Assembly (NCBI GenBank): GCA_035531075.1
Contig: DATKTO010000018.1
Span: 1 to 64,000 of the forward strand
Reading direction: 5' to 3'
DNA: 64,000 bases
From: 39-52-133 sp035531075
GTDB lineage: Bacteria; Pseudomonadota; Gammaproteobacteria; Burkholderiales; Gallionellaceae
Within the stretch, counting starts at the first letter, position 1, and each line of letters starts with the position of its first letter. The position numbers were made by a program, and so were the translations under genes. Under the pieces are notes generated by a model. It saw nothing but the letters and a program-made list of their open reading frames with translations, did not search any database and was not told the DNA's origin. Below, piece by piece: positions 8,283-16,259 of the stretch.

Positions 8283-8672
8283 CTACCTTCTGCGGCCGCC
8301 TGGTCCCATACCACCGCCAGTACCCATATACCCGGGGCGGGTCGGCGGTTCATCGGGCAAGGCAACGCCTTTCTCTTTCGCGCGTTCCTGCATGAGCTTG
8401 TGATGCTCTAATCGATAGGCTTCACGCTCCTGATCTGTTTTCATGTTGTGCATCTCATTACGGTACTGCAAGCGTTCTTGCTCAGTCATTAACTGGCTAC
8501 CGTAAATCTGATCCCGCAGCCGGGTTCTATCTTGCGTCTGATCTGCTGCCGGACCCTGCAATCGGGTTCGATCTTGAGTCTTATCCTGTACTTGATCAGC
8601 AGCATCAGCCAGACCTGCGCCTAAAATCAATGCGCCTGCCAAGGCTGACAGAGTAATATTTTTAAGTAACAT
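8283..8672 (-). CDS. Exported Gln/Arg/Met-rich hypothetical protein
   Basis: A 129-residue protein with a signal peptide ending ADA and a mature part starting with an internal repeat: TQDRTRL occurs twice (about 32-38 and 46-52). A helical region follows with EQERLQYRNEMHNMKTDQEREAYRLEHHKLMQERAKEKG, then a Pro/Gly-rich tail ending GGRRR. Periplasmic proteins with this EQERxxYRxxM...EHHxxM pattern occur beside barrels in related bacteria (from memory; no named function), and the Met/His content could suit metal binding. GGAG lies 7 nt before the ATG. A GC-rich hairpin (8689-8711) lies in its leader. Confidence 0.7.
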   Translation of the reverse strand: MLLKNITLSALAGALILGAGLADAADQVQDKTQDRTRLQGPAADQTQDRTRLRDQIYGSQLMTEQERLQYRNEMHNMKTDQEREAYRLEHHKLMQERAKEKGVALPDEPPTRPGYMGTGGGMGPGGRRR

Positions 8673-8720
8673 GGTGCCTCCAGTAAAGAGGGGAATGCTG
8701 CTCCCCTTTGCAGTTGTAAA

Positions 8721-8750
8721 ATAATATTTCCTGGTACCGAAACATCCTAA
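8721..8750 (-). promoter_or_regulatory. Promoter candidate for the exported Gln/Arg-rich protein
   Basis: On the minus strand TTAGGA (8745-8750) and TATTAT (8721-8726) are spaced 18 nt apart. The -10 match is good and the -35 match moderate. Confidence 0.3.
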
Positions 8751-8772
8751 TTCTGTATCAAGAAAAAAAATA

Positions 8773-8787
8773 TAGGAAAAATCCTTA
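8773..8787. promoter_or_regulatory. Second TAAGGA-like operator candidate
   Basis: TAGGAAAAATCCTTA differs at two positions from the palindrome at 7384-7398, and both continue into TT. It lies 22 bp upstream of the -35 candidate of the gene at 8283-8672. The remainder of the gap 8673-9066 otherwise shows only the hairpin at 8990-9012. Confidence 0.4.
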
Positions 8788-8989
8788 TTTACTGCACGGC
8801 AAGGCGACGAGGATGTATCTCGGGAGAAGGGATATTTCCTGTGAGTTTAACTGTTGATTTTTTTAACAGACATGACAATCGTTTTTCGTAATGATGCATT
8901 GCATCAAAGATAATTTGATATTTCAGAATACGCACGTCGCGCAACCTCCATTTCCAGCGAAGGATAATCTAACTTGGATCTGCAGGGAT

Positions 8990-9012
8990 CACTCCCTTTG
9001 ACAAAGGGAGTG
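8990..9012. other. 10-bp hairpin in the gap after the response regulator gene
   Basis: CACTCCCTTT pairs perfectly with AAAGGGAGTG around a 3-nt loop. It lies 54 bp past the stop codon of the response regulator. There is no T run on either strand, so it is not a standard intrinsic terminator; it could be a Rho-assisted end or a processing site. Confidence 0.5.
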
Positions 9013-9066
9013 CAGGATAAATTTTGCGTCTTGATTTAGCTAATGCTCAAGCAGCAGGAAAAGAAA

Positions 9067-9717
9067 TCAGGGCTCAATCACATTACACAGGATGGCGAGA
9101 CGGACCAGCTGGCTGGCGTTATGCAAACCCAGCTTCTTCATGATATTGGTGTGATGCACACCAACGGTTTTTGCGCTGATGGAAAGCATGGTCGCAATAT
9201 CGGCTACCGAGTGACCTTCCGCCAGCAATTTGAATAACTGAAACTCGCGGGCTGACAAAACCCGTATCGGATCTGCCGCCTTGTCCGAGAGTTTATGCTG
9301 TGCCAGGCTGGTGACGTGATCGGCATCGATAAACATCCTGCCCTTTGCAACCTGCTGCACTGCCTGCACCATTTGCCCCATGCCGCCCTGCTTGGTCAGA
9401 TAGCCCAATGCACCCGCCTCCAGCGCACGCTGAATCATGATCTCATTGCTGTGCATGCTGAATACCAGAATGCGCGCCTTTTCATCATAAGCCTTGATGC
9501 GGCGTATCGTCTCCAGACCGCCGATGCCGGGCATGTTGATATCGAGCACCAATACGTCCGGCGTAAGCTTGCGGTAATAATCGTAACCCGCCTCGCCATT
9601 GTCAGCTTCAGCCACAATTTTGATATTTGGCATCTGCTCAAGCAGGCGCCGGTAACCATCACGCACAACGGGATGATCGTCCACCAGAACTACCGAAATC
9701 GTCTGTTCAACTGTCAT
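9067..9717 (-). CDS. NarL/FixJ-type response regulator
   Basis: A 216-residue two-domain transcription regulator. The receiver domain has the acidic pocket DD (13-14), the phosphoacceptor Asp59 (VLVLDINMPG) and the Ser/Thr and Lys positions of an active receiver. The C-terminal LuxR-type helix-turn-helix spans about 150-210 (LSAREFQLFKLLAEGHSVADIA... TVGVHHTNIMKKLGL). It starts 18 bp after its cognate histidine kinase, in the same orientation, and completes a three-gene operon with the CheB-CheR fusion. Possible targets are the palindromes at 7384 and 8773, which is inference. Confidence 0.94.
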   Translation of the reverse strand: MTVEQTISVVLVDDHPVVRDGYRRLLEQMPNIKIVAEADNGEAGYDYYRKLTPDVLVLDINMPGIGGLETIRRIKAYDEKARILVFSMHSNEIMIQRALEAGALGYLTKQGGMGQMVQAVQQVAKGRMFIDADHVTSLAQHKLSDKAADPIRVLSAREFQLFKLLAEGHSVADIATMLSISAKTVGVHHTNIMKKLGLHNASQLVRLAILCNVIEP

Positions 9718-9735
9718 TGAATCCTCTCAAAACTA

Positions 9736-11298
9736 TTAAGCGCCAGCCTTGCTTAAAGGCAGCCAGGAAAATATTTTCGTGCCCCGGCCCGGCGAACTGT
9801 CAATGGTAAATTCTCCGCCTGCAGCAATCACCCTCTCACGCATTCCCAGCAAACCTATCCCGGCACGCACACTCTTCGAATCAAAGCCCTTGCCGTCATC
9901 CTCCACCCGCAATACCAGGATGCTGCTACTACCAGCCTTCTCCAGCCCCACACTCACCGTTACCCGATGCGCATGGGCATGACTGGCAATATTGTTAAGC
10001 GCTTCCTGAACCAGCCTGTAAATAGTTATATTGCGCTCCTCGCCCAATCTATCAAGAGAATCGTCCAGCTTAAATTCGCAAATGATATCAGGGTGGCTGT
10101 GAGACCACTGCCGCTGCAATTCACGCAGACTGTCTGCCAAACCCAATTCGTCCAGCAGGCTGGGGCGCAATCTGTGCAACATACCGCGTATTACTTCATG
10201 CACGGCGCTTGCACTGCTGCTGATGGCAAGCGCGCTCTCATGAATTTTGGGGACATGCTTGGCAATATTGCAGATAACCTGTGCTTCAGCCTGTATCGCA
10301 GTAAACCATTGCCCCAGCTCATCATGCAGTTCACGCGCCAGATAACGGCGTTCTTCCTCCTGAACCACAAACAGATTGCGTGTCAGTTTGCGGTTTTGCG
10401 TCAGCAACTCGTTATTATTATGCATGGCGGCCTTAATCGCCGTGATGTCGATGGACACGCCTACCAGACCTATGCTCTTGTCCTGGAAATCAAGGAAAGG
10501 GGTCAGTACGGTGGACATGTTAAACGGGGCCCCCGTTGCATCTTCCATCGTATGCTCAAAACCATAAAGCGCCTTGTCCGTCTGCAAGACGGAAGTGAAT
10601 ACCTGATGCAGATCTTCGGCTACCTCATGGGGAAACAAATCGTATACCGTTTTACCTACAATCTCCTCAGGCAAGCGGCCGACAAAATCTGCAAACGCCT
10701 GGCTGCAGCTCAGATAGCGCAGGTTGATGTCCAGATAAAATACCAGTGCCGGGATCGCCTTAAGCAATGCGTCCTGGGCGGAGCGGCTTATCTGCAGTGC
10801 GATTGCCATCCTGCGCTGGTCAGTGACATCGTTCATCACCGTGCGACAAATTCGTTTCTCGCCTGCCATAGCCAAACTTTCCAGATTGACTAAACGTGGC
10901 TTGCCCTCTTTCGCCTTGATCAGAAGTTCTGTCACGCTGTTGCCGGGCAGAGAAAAAGTCTGGCGTAAATGCGTAACGAAAGGTTGAATGTTGGAGGGGG
11001 TCAAGCGGTTTTGCAAGGGCTTGCCCACAATGTTTAAACGTTCCATACCCAGCATGCCGGCTCCGGTCAGATTAATTTCCAGCACCGTACCTTTCTCGTC
11101 CAGCGTAAGATAACCCACAGGGGCGTAATCGTAGAGATCGGCATAACGGTCGCGCGTTTCCTCCAATTCCTGCTGCGCTTCCCGGAGCTGGCGATTCTGC
11201 ATTTCCAGTTCGATCTGGTGCACCTGCAATTCATGCAGCAACACTTCCTTGCTTGGCACCTCGTCATCCAGCCTGCGGTTTATTTTGTCGTTACTCAT
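9736..11298 (-). CDS. Cytosolic PAS histidine kinase (HisKA_3 type)
   Basis: A 520-residue sensor kinase pairing with the NarL-type regulator. It begins with a coiled-coil head (about 18-52), then PAS (about 54-165) and a second PAS (about 175-295). The dimerisation/phosphoacceptor helix carries ARELHDELGQ with the phosphorylated His, and the ATPase domain has the N box (EALNNIASHAHAH), G1 (DDGKGFD) and G2 (GIGLLGMRERV). No membrane segments are seen, so the stimulus is intracellular (redox, gas or ligand via PAS). Its start overlaps the stop of the upstream CheB-CheR gene by ATGA, implying coupled translation. By hand count about 47 of 73 residues of the head are identical to the diguanylate cyclase at 1788-3233. 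Confidence 0.94.
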   Translation of the reverse strand: MSNDKINRRLDDEVPSKEVLLHELQVHQIELEMQNRQLREAQQELEETRDRYADLYDYAPVGYLTLDEKGTVLEINLTGAGMLGMERLNIVGKPLQNRLTPSNIQPFVTHLRQTFSLPGNSVTELLIKAKEGKPRLVNLESLAMAGEKRICRTVMNDVTDQRRMAIALQISRSAQDALLKAIPALVFYLDINLRYLSCSQAFADFVGRLPEEIVGKTVYDLFPHEVAEDLHQVFTSVLQTDKALYGFEHTMEDATGAPFNMSTVLTPFLDFQDKSIGLVGVSIDITAIKAAMHNNNELLTQNRKLTRNLFVVQEEERRYLARELHDELGQWFTAIQAEAQVICNIAKHVPKIHESALAISSSASAVHEVIRGMLHRLRPSLLDELGLADSLRELQRQWSHSHPDIICEFKLDDSLDRLGEERNITIYRLVQEALNNIASHAHAHRVTVSVGLEKAGSSSILVLRVEDDGKGFDSKSVRAGIGLLGMRERVIAAGGEFTIDSSPGRGTKIFSWLPLSKAGA

Positions 11299-14200
11299 GT
11301 AATTTCACGTTCGGTTAAAACAATGCCAGCAGGCTTCTCCGCCTCGTCCAACAGTATAGAGACGGTGAGCCATACCTTGATTTCACGCCCATCCTTGCGC
11401 CGGCGCCAGCTTTCGCAAGGGGACACTTTTTTGCCCAGCTGCAATTGCTGCACCACATTTTTCATGTCATCAAGCGACCTGTCGGCAATCAGGACTCTGC
11501 TATCCAACTGCAAAGCCTCTGCCTCGGTATAGCCATAGATCACTTCCGCGCGACGGTTCCACGCCAGAATACGCCCGCTGAAATCCTGCACGGTGACGGC
11601 ATCGCTGGAATCCCGCACCACTGCAGCCAGTCGCCGTTCATGCTGCAGCGCCCTTCGCAAGCGCTCGGCATCCTTGACGCTGTCGATGTCGATAAAGGTC
11701 ATAACCACGCCTTCAATGCGGTTATCCAGCGTCTTGTAAGGGCGGATGCGCAGCACAAACCAGTGCCCGTCCCGATCCTTCACCTCCAACGACTGGGCCA
11801 CCATGCTGGACGCCACCTGGCGCACGCGATTCTCCAGGTCGGGGATGGTGACATTGGCACGGATATTGCCGATCGGCCTGCCCACATCCGCGTCGATCAG
11901 ATTGAGCAATTGTCTTGCTGCCGGTGTAAAGCGCCGAATGCTCATGTCTTCGCGCAGGATCACAATTGCCAGCTCCACGCTGGCCAGCAGATTGCTCAGA
12001 TCATTGTTCGCGGTAATCAGTTCCTGATTGTGTATCTCGTGTTCCTCGTTGATGGTTGCCAGCTCCTCGTTGGTCGACTGCAGCTCCTCTTTGGCGGTTT
12101 CCAGCTCTTCGTTGGTACTCTGCAGCTCCTCGTTGGCGGATTGAATCTCCTCGTTGGCCGACTGCAGCTCTTCATTGCTGGCTTCATGCGATTCAATAAT
12201 GGACTGCATGTATTCGCGGTTGCTGAACAGCTCGTGCTCCAGCTCGTTTATCCGCAAATCACGCGGATCGGCCGCCTCGCTTTCATCGGCGCTGCCCGCG
12301 GCGCTCTTGCCCGCCTTGCCCGCTTTTTTGGCAGCCGATATCGGCCCGCTCGCGGCTTCAAACAGCACCAGATAAAAAGACTCGGCAGCATTGGCAGGCG
12401 CAAGCGGCATAACCTGCAAATTCACCAGCCGGTAAGCGCCGTCCTGCTGCTGGATGCGCACGCCGTCCTTGCGCACCGGGCGATGCTCCTTGATCGCCTC
12501 ATGCACCACCGAGCGCAATTCCATCACCAGATCCTGGCGCGCCATCTTCAGAAGATTGAGGCTGGCGCTGCCGGCAGCCGGCTCGATATAAGGGCCGGTC
12601 TGCCCGCGGAAATTCAGTATCTGCAGTTCCTGGTTAATGATCACCCCCGGCGGGCCGTAATTCGCCAGGATCAAATTGTCAGCCTCCTGCTGCAGATTGA
12701 GCGCGGGTGACTGGCGGCCTGATGCAATCGTCTCCATTCCGCCTGTCGGGGCAACATAGGGCGTTGCGTTGAACTCGTAAGCCATTCGCAGCGCGACAGA
12801 TTTCTTCAGGTAGATCTTGTTTTTCTTGTCCACCAGCGAAAACAGCTCGGCGTAGCTGCCGATGGTCTCCGAGGTGCCGAGCATCAAATACCCGCCGGGA
12901 CTAAGGGCATAATGAAAGGTGTGCAGCACTTTCTTTTGCAACACCGCGCCGAGGTAGATCATCAGATTGCGACAGCACACCAGATCGAGGCGTGAAAAAG
13001 GCGGGTCTTTGATCACGTTTTGCACCGCGAACACGCAAATGTCGCGGATCGATTTGCAAATCTGGTAGCCCTCTGGCGTTTTGACAAAATAGCACTGCAA
13101 GCGCTCAGCGGTAACATTGTCACGTATGCCTTCCGGATAGTGACCGGCACGAGCCTTATCCACCGCCTTGTTGTCGATGTCGGAGGCAAAAATCTGGATG
13201 CGGGTGCCGCTGATGTTTTCCCCCAGATACTCAAACAGCGCGATAGCGATCGAATAAACCTCTTCCCCGGTGGAGCAACCGGGTATCCAGATACGCAACG
13301 GCTGCACATTTCCGCGCCCCTGCAGCATTTGCGGGAATACTTCAGTCTTCAGTGCCTCGAACGTTTCCGGATCACGGAAAAAGCTGGTGACGTTGATCAG
13401 AAAATCCTGGAACAAGGCATCCAGTTCTTTTGGTTGCTGCTGCAGATACTTGACGTAATCTTCCATCCGCTCGATCTGGTTCAGCACCATGCGGCGCTTG
13501 ACGCGGCGACGGATGGTGGCATGTTTGTAGTAGGTGAAATCGTTGCCGGTGCGCGTGCGCAAAAGCACAAAAATCTTGTTCAGGCTGTCACCGGCTAGTG
13601 GAGATTCTCCCTCCTTGGGCAGGCGAAATTCCTGCTGCAGATAGGGGTGCTTGGCGATGCGCGACAGTTCAAGCGCAATTTCTTCCGGCGGCAGAATAAA
13701 GTCCACGTGGCCCGCTACTATCGCGCTGTGCGGCATGCCGTCGTATTCACACGAGGCCTCGCTCTGTGCGAAGGTAATACCGCCTTCGGCCTTGATTGCG
13801 CGCAGCCCGAAAGTGCCGTCTGATGCGGTGCCCGAGAGAATCACGCCGATCGCATTGCTCTGCAGATCATCCGCCAGGGTGCGCAGAAAATCATCTATCG
13901 GCAGATGTTTGCCCTGCGCATCCGGGCGCGGCATCAGGTGCAGCCTGCCGTGCAGGATGGCAAGACTGTAGTTGGGCGGCATCACATATACACTGTTGGG
14001 TTCGACGTGCATGCCGTCCTTGATCTCGATCACCGGCATCAACGTGGTGCGCCCGAGTAACTCAGGCAGCATACTGGCATGCTTGGGATCAAGGTGTTGC
14101 ACCAGTACAAAAGCCATGCCGGTGTCGATGGGCAATGCTTTGAGAAGTTTGCTGTAGGCATTCAAGCCACCGGCAGATGCGCCGATTCCTACAACGGGGA

Positions 14201-14318
14201 AGGGAGTTATTGTGGAGATTGGAGTTTCATGCGCATTTTCCTGTTCATCACCTGTATCCGGTTCAATAACTGCTGCTTTTTTAGTATTTTTTTCCGGTTT
14301 GGTGTTTTTTTTGCTCAT
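11295..14318 (-). CDS. CheB-CheR-PAS fusion (chemotaxis-type methylesterase/methyltransferase)
   Basis: A 1007-residue fusion. The CheB-type methylesterase domain (about 40-220) keeps Ser48 (GASAGG), His75 (VQHLDP) and Asp167 (TASDGTFG). The CheR-type methyltransferase (about 240-500) keeps NVTSFFRDP and the SAM-binding GCSTGEE (347-353). A Glu/Gln-rich coiled coil (about 690-770) built from near-repeats of ELQSxNEE follows, then two PAS domains. There is no receiver domain on CheB, as in other members of this fusion class. It heads an operon with the histidine kinase and regulator and no chemoreceptor gene is nearby, so the methylation chemistry may serve the kinase pathway. The DNA of the coiled coil is itself repetitive (about 12050-12190). 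Confidence 0.93.
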   Translation of the reverse strand: MSKKNTKPEKNTKKAAVIEPDTGDEQENAHETPISTITPFPVVGIGASAGGLNAYSKLLKALPIDTGMAFVLVQHLDPKHASMLPELLGRTTLMPVIEIKDGMHVEPNSVYVMPPNYSLAILHGRLHLMPRPDAQGKHLPIDDFLRTLADDLQSNAIGVILSGTASDGTFGLRAIKAEGGITFAQSEASCEYDGMPHSAIVAGHVDFILPPEEIALELSRIAKHPYLQQEFRLPKEGESPLAGDSLNKIFVLLRTRTGNDFTYYKHATIRRRVKRRMVLNQIERMEDYVKYLQQQPKELDALFQDFLINVTSFFRDPETFEALKTEVFPQMLQGRGNVQPLRIWIPGCSTGEEVYSIAIALFEYLGENISGTRIQIFASDIDNKAVDKARAGHYPEGIRDNVTAERLQCYFVKTPEGYQICKSIRDICVFAVQNVIKDPPFSRLDLVCCRNLMIYLGAVLQKKVLHTFHYALSPGGYLMLGTSETIGSYAELFSLVDKKNKIYLKKSVALRMAYEFNATPYVAPTGGMETIASGRQSPALNLQQEADNLILANYGPPGVIINQELQILNFRGQTGPYIEPAAGSASLNLLKMARQDLVMELRSVVHEAIKEHRPVRKDGVRIQQQDGAYRLVNLQVMPLAPANAAESFYLVLFEAASGPISAAKKAGKAGKSAAGSADESEAADPRDLRINELEHELFSNREYMQSIIESHEASNEELQSANEEIQSANEELQSTNEELETAKEELQSTNEELATINEEHEIHNQELITANNDLSNLLASVELAIVILREDMSIRRFTPAARQLLNLIDADVGRPIGNIRANVTIPDLENRVRQVASSMVAQSLEVKDRDGHWFVLRIRPYKTLDNRIEGVVMTFIDIDSVKDAERLRRALQHERRLAAVVRDSSDAVTVQDFSGRILAWNRRAEVIYGYTEAEALQLDSRVLIADRSLDDMKNVVQQLQLGKKVSPCESWRRRKDGREIKVWLTVSILLDEAEKPAGIVLTEREIT

Positions 14319-14494
14319 CTGTCCATTCCAATTCAGGCTATTCCAATTTCACATACACTCAAGAACAGCCGAGATACTGTATTCATACACATATTAAGGC
14401 TACTCCCTACTCCGATATTCCACAATATCTTTCACCAGCCGGGAAAACCGATCTCTCTGTTAAACTTCATTAACTTAACCCCCGCCTGCCTCGC

Positions 14495-16189
14495 ATGACT
14501 GAAATTGTTCAACGCCCCTACCCCGCCGATACTGTCCAACAACTGAGCAAGACTGGCATGCCCGCGCTGCTGGCGCGCATTTACGCGGCACGCGGTATAG
14601 ACAATAGCAGCCAGCTGGACACAGGATTAGGTCAACTCCTGCCCTTCACGCAGCTGAAAAATGCGCAGCAAATGGCCGTTTTGCTGGCCGACGCCATCAC
14701 CGCAAAAAAATCCCTGCTGATCGTGGCCGATTACGATGCCGACGGCGCCACCGCCTGCGCCGTCGGCTTGCGCGGCCTGCGCGCCCTGGGTGCACAGGTG
14801 GGTTTTATTGTACCCAACCGTTTTGAATACGGTTACGGCCTCACCCCGGAAATCGTGCGCCTGGCCGCGCAAAGCAGGCCAGACATCATCGTCACCGTGG
14901 ATAACGGCATCGCCAGCGTGGAAGGCGTCGCCGAGGCAAAAAAACTCGGCATCGAGGTACTGGTCACCGACCACCATCTGCCCGGCGACAGCCTGCCCGA
15001 TGCGCTGTGCATCGTGAATCCCAACCAGCCCGGCTGCAGCTTCCCGAGCAAGAATCTGGCCGGGGTGGGCGTGATGTTTTACGTGCTGCTGGCCCTGCGT
15101 GCCGAGCTGCGCACACGCGGCGCCTTTGCCGACCAGCCTGAACCCAACCTCGGCAACCTGCTCGACCTGGTGGCGCTGGGCACCGTGGCCGACGTGGTGA
15201 AACTGGACGAGAACAACCGCATTCTGGTGCAGCAGGGCTTGCAGCGCATACGTGCCGGACGCGCCTGCGCGGGCATCACCGCGCTGCTGCAGGTCGCAAA
15301 AAAATCCGCCGCCCAGGCTTCGGCCTACGAGATGGGCTTCATCGTCGGCCCGCGCCTGAATGCAGCCGGACGCCTGGAGGACATGGGGCTGGGCATACAG
15401 TGCCTGCTCACCGACGATGCGCATGAGGCCGACGATATCGCCGCCAAGCTCGACGCGCTCAACCAGGAACGCCGCGGCATCGAGGCCGACATGCAACAGG
15501 CGGCACTGCTCGCGCTGGAAAATATAGATCCTGCCGACGGCTACAGCCTGACCCTGTTCGACGAGAGCTGGCATCAGGGCGTGATCGGCATTTTGGCTTC
15601 ACGCCTGAAAGACAGGTTTCATCGACCGGTGATTGCATTTGCGCGCTCACACAACGGTGAAATCAAGGGCTCGGGCCGCAGCATCCCCGGCCTGCACCTG
15701 CGCGACGCGCTGGATCTGGTGTCCAAACGCCACCCGCACTTGATCCTGAAATTTGGCGGCCACGCCATGGCGGCAGGACTCAGCCTGCTGGAAGAAAATT
15801 TTGCCAAATTCCAGCAGGCGTTTGAAACTGCGGCGCAAAGCCTGCTGACGCCGGCCGACCTGACCAAAATCCTCGAAACCGATGGCGCGCTGCAGCAGGA
15901 CGAGTTCAGCGTGGAGATGGCGCGCAGTATCGACAGGCAAGTGTGGGGCCAGGGCTTTCCGCAGCCCCTGTTCGACGGCGCATTCAAGGTGGAGAGCCAG
16001 CGCGTAGTCGGCGAAAAACACCTCAAGCTCAAACTGTCTTCGGCGGCAGGTGCTTTTGAAGCGATCCACTTTTTTTGCGCTGACCCCATGCCGGCCAATA
16101 TCCGTGCGGTATATAGCCTGAGCATCAACGAATACAATGGCAAGGTGAGTCTGCAACTGATTGTCAGGCACTGGCAGGAAGCAGAATAG
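14495..16189 (+). CDS. recJ: Single-stranded-DNA exonuclease RecJ
   Basis: This 564-residue 5'-3' exonuclease acts in recombination and mismatch repair. DHH-family phosphoesterase motifs are intact: DYDADGAT (79-86), VTVDNGIAS and VTDHHLPGD. The DHHA1 domain has GGHAMAAGLSL, and a C-terminal OB-like domain follows. Length is close to the usual ~570. It is divergent from the CheB-CheR operon, with 176 bp between the starts holding both promoters. It is followed by the MgtC/DUF4010 gene after 70 bp. Confidence 0.97.
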   Translation: MTEIVQRPYPADTVQQLSKTGMPALLARIYAARGIDNSSQLDTGLGQLLPFTQLKNAQQMAVLLADAITAKKSLLIVADYDADGATACAVGLRGLRALGAQVGFIVPNRFEYGYGLTPEIVRLAAQSRPDIIVTVDNGIASVEGVAEAKKLGIEVLVTDHHLPGDSLPDALCIVNPNQPGCSFPSKNLAGVGVMFYVLLALRAELRTRGAFADQPEPNLGNLLDLVALGTVADVVKLDENNRILVQQGLQRIRAGRACAGITALLQVAKKSAAQASAYEMGFIVGPRLNAAGRLEDMGLGIQCLLTDDAHEADDIAAKLDALNQERRGIEADMQQAALLALENIDPADGYSLTLFDESWHQGVIGILASRLKDRFHRPVIAFARSHNGEIKGSGRSIPGLHLRDALDLVSKRHPHLILKFGGHAMAAGLSLLEENFAKFQQAFETAAQSLLTPADLTKILETDGALQQDEFSVEMARSIDRQVWGQGFPQPLFDGAFKVESQRVVGEKHLKLKLSSAAGAFEAIHFFCADPMPANIRAVYSLSINEYNGKVSLQLIVRHWQEAE

Positions 16190-16259
16190 ATAACAAAATA
16201 TTAAATACAATCAAATAGATAAATAAATACCCCGCTAAACTTTGGGCATTTTTCAAATC

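Noticed and set aside
9967..10893. 308-codon plus-strand frame opposite the histidine kinase
   Set aside because: Shadow of a gene with H, N, G1 and G2 boxes.
14627..15574. 315-codon minus-strand frame inside recJ
   Set aside because: Antisense to conserved DHH/DHHA1 motifs; no start site.
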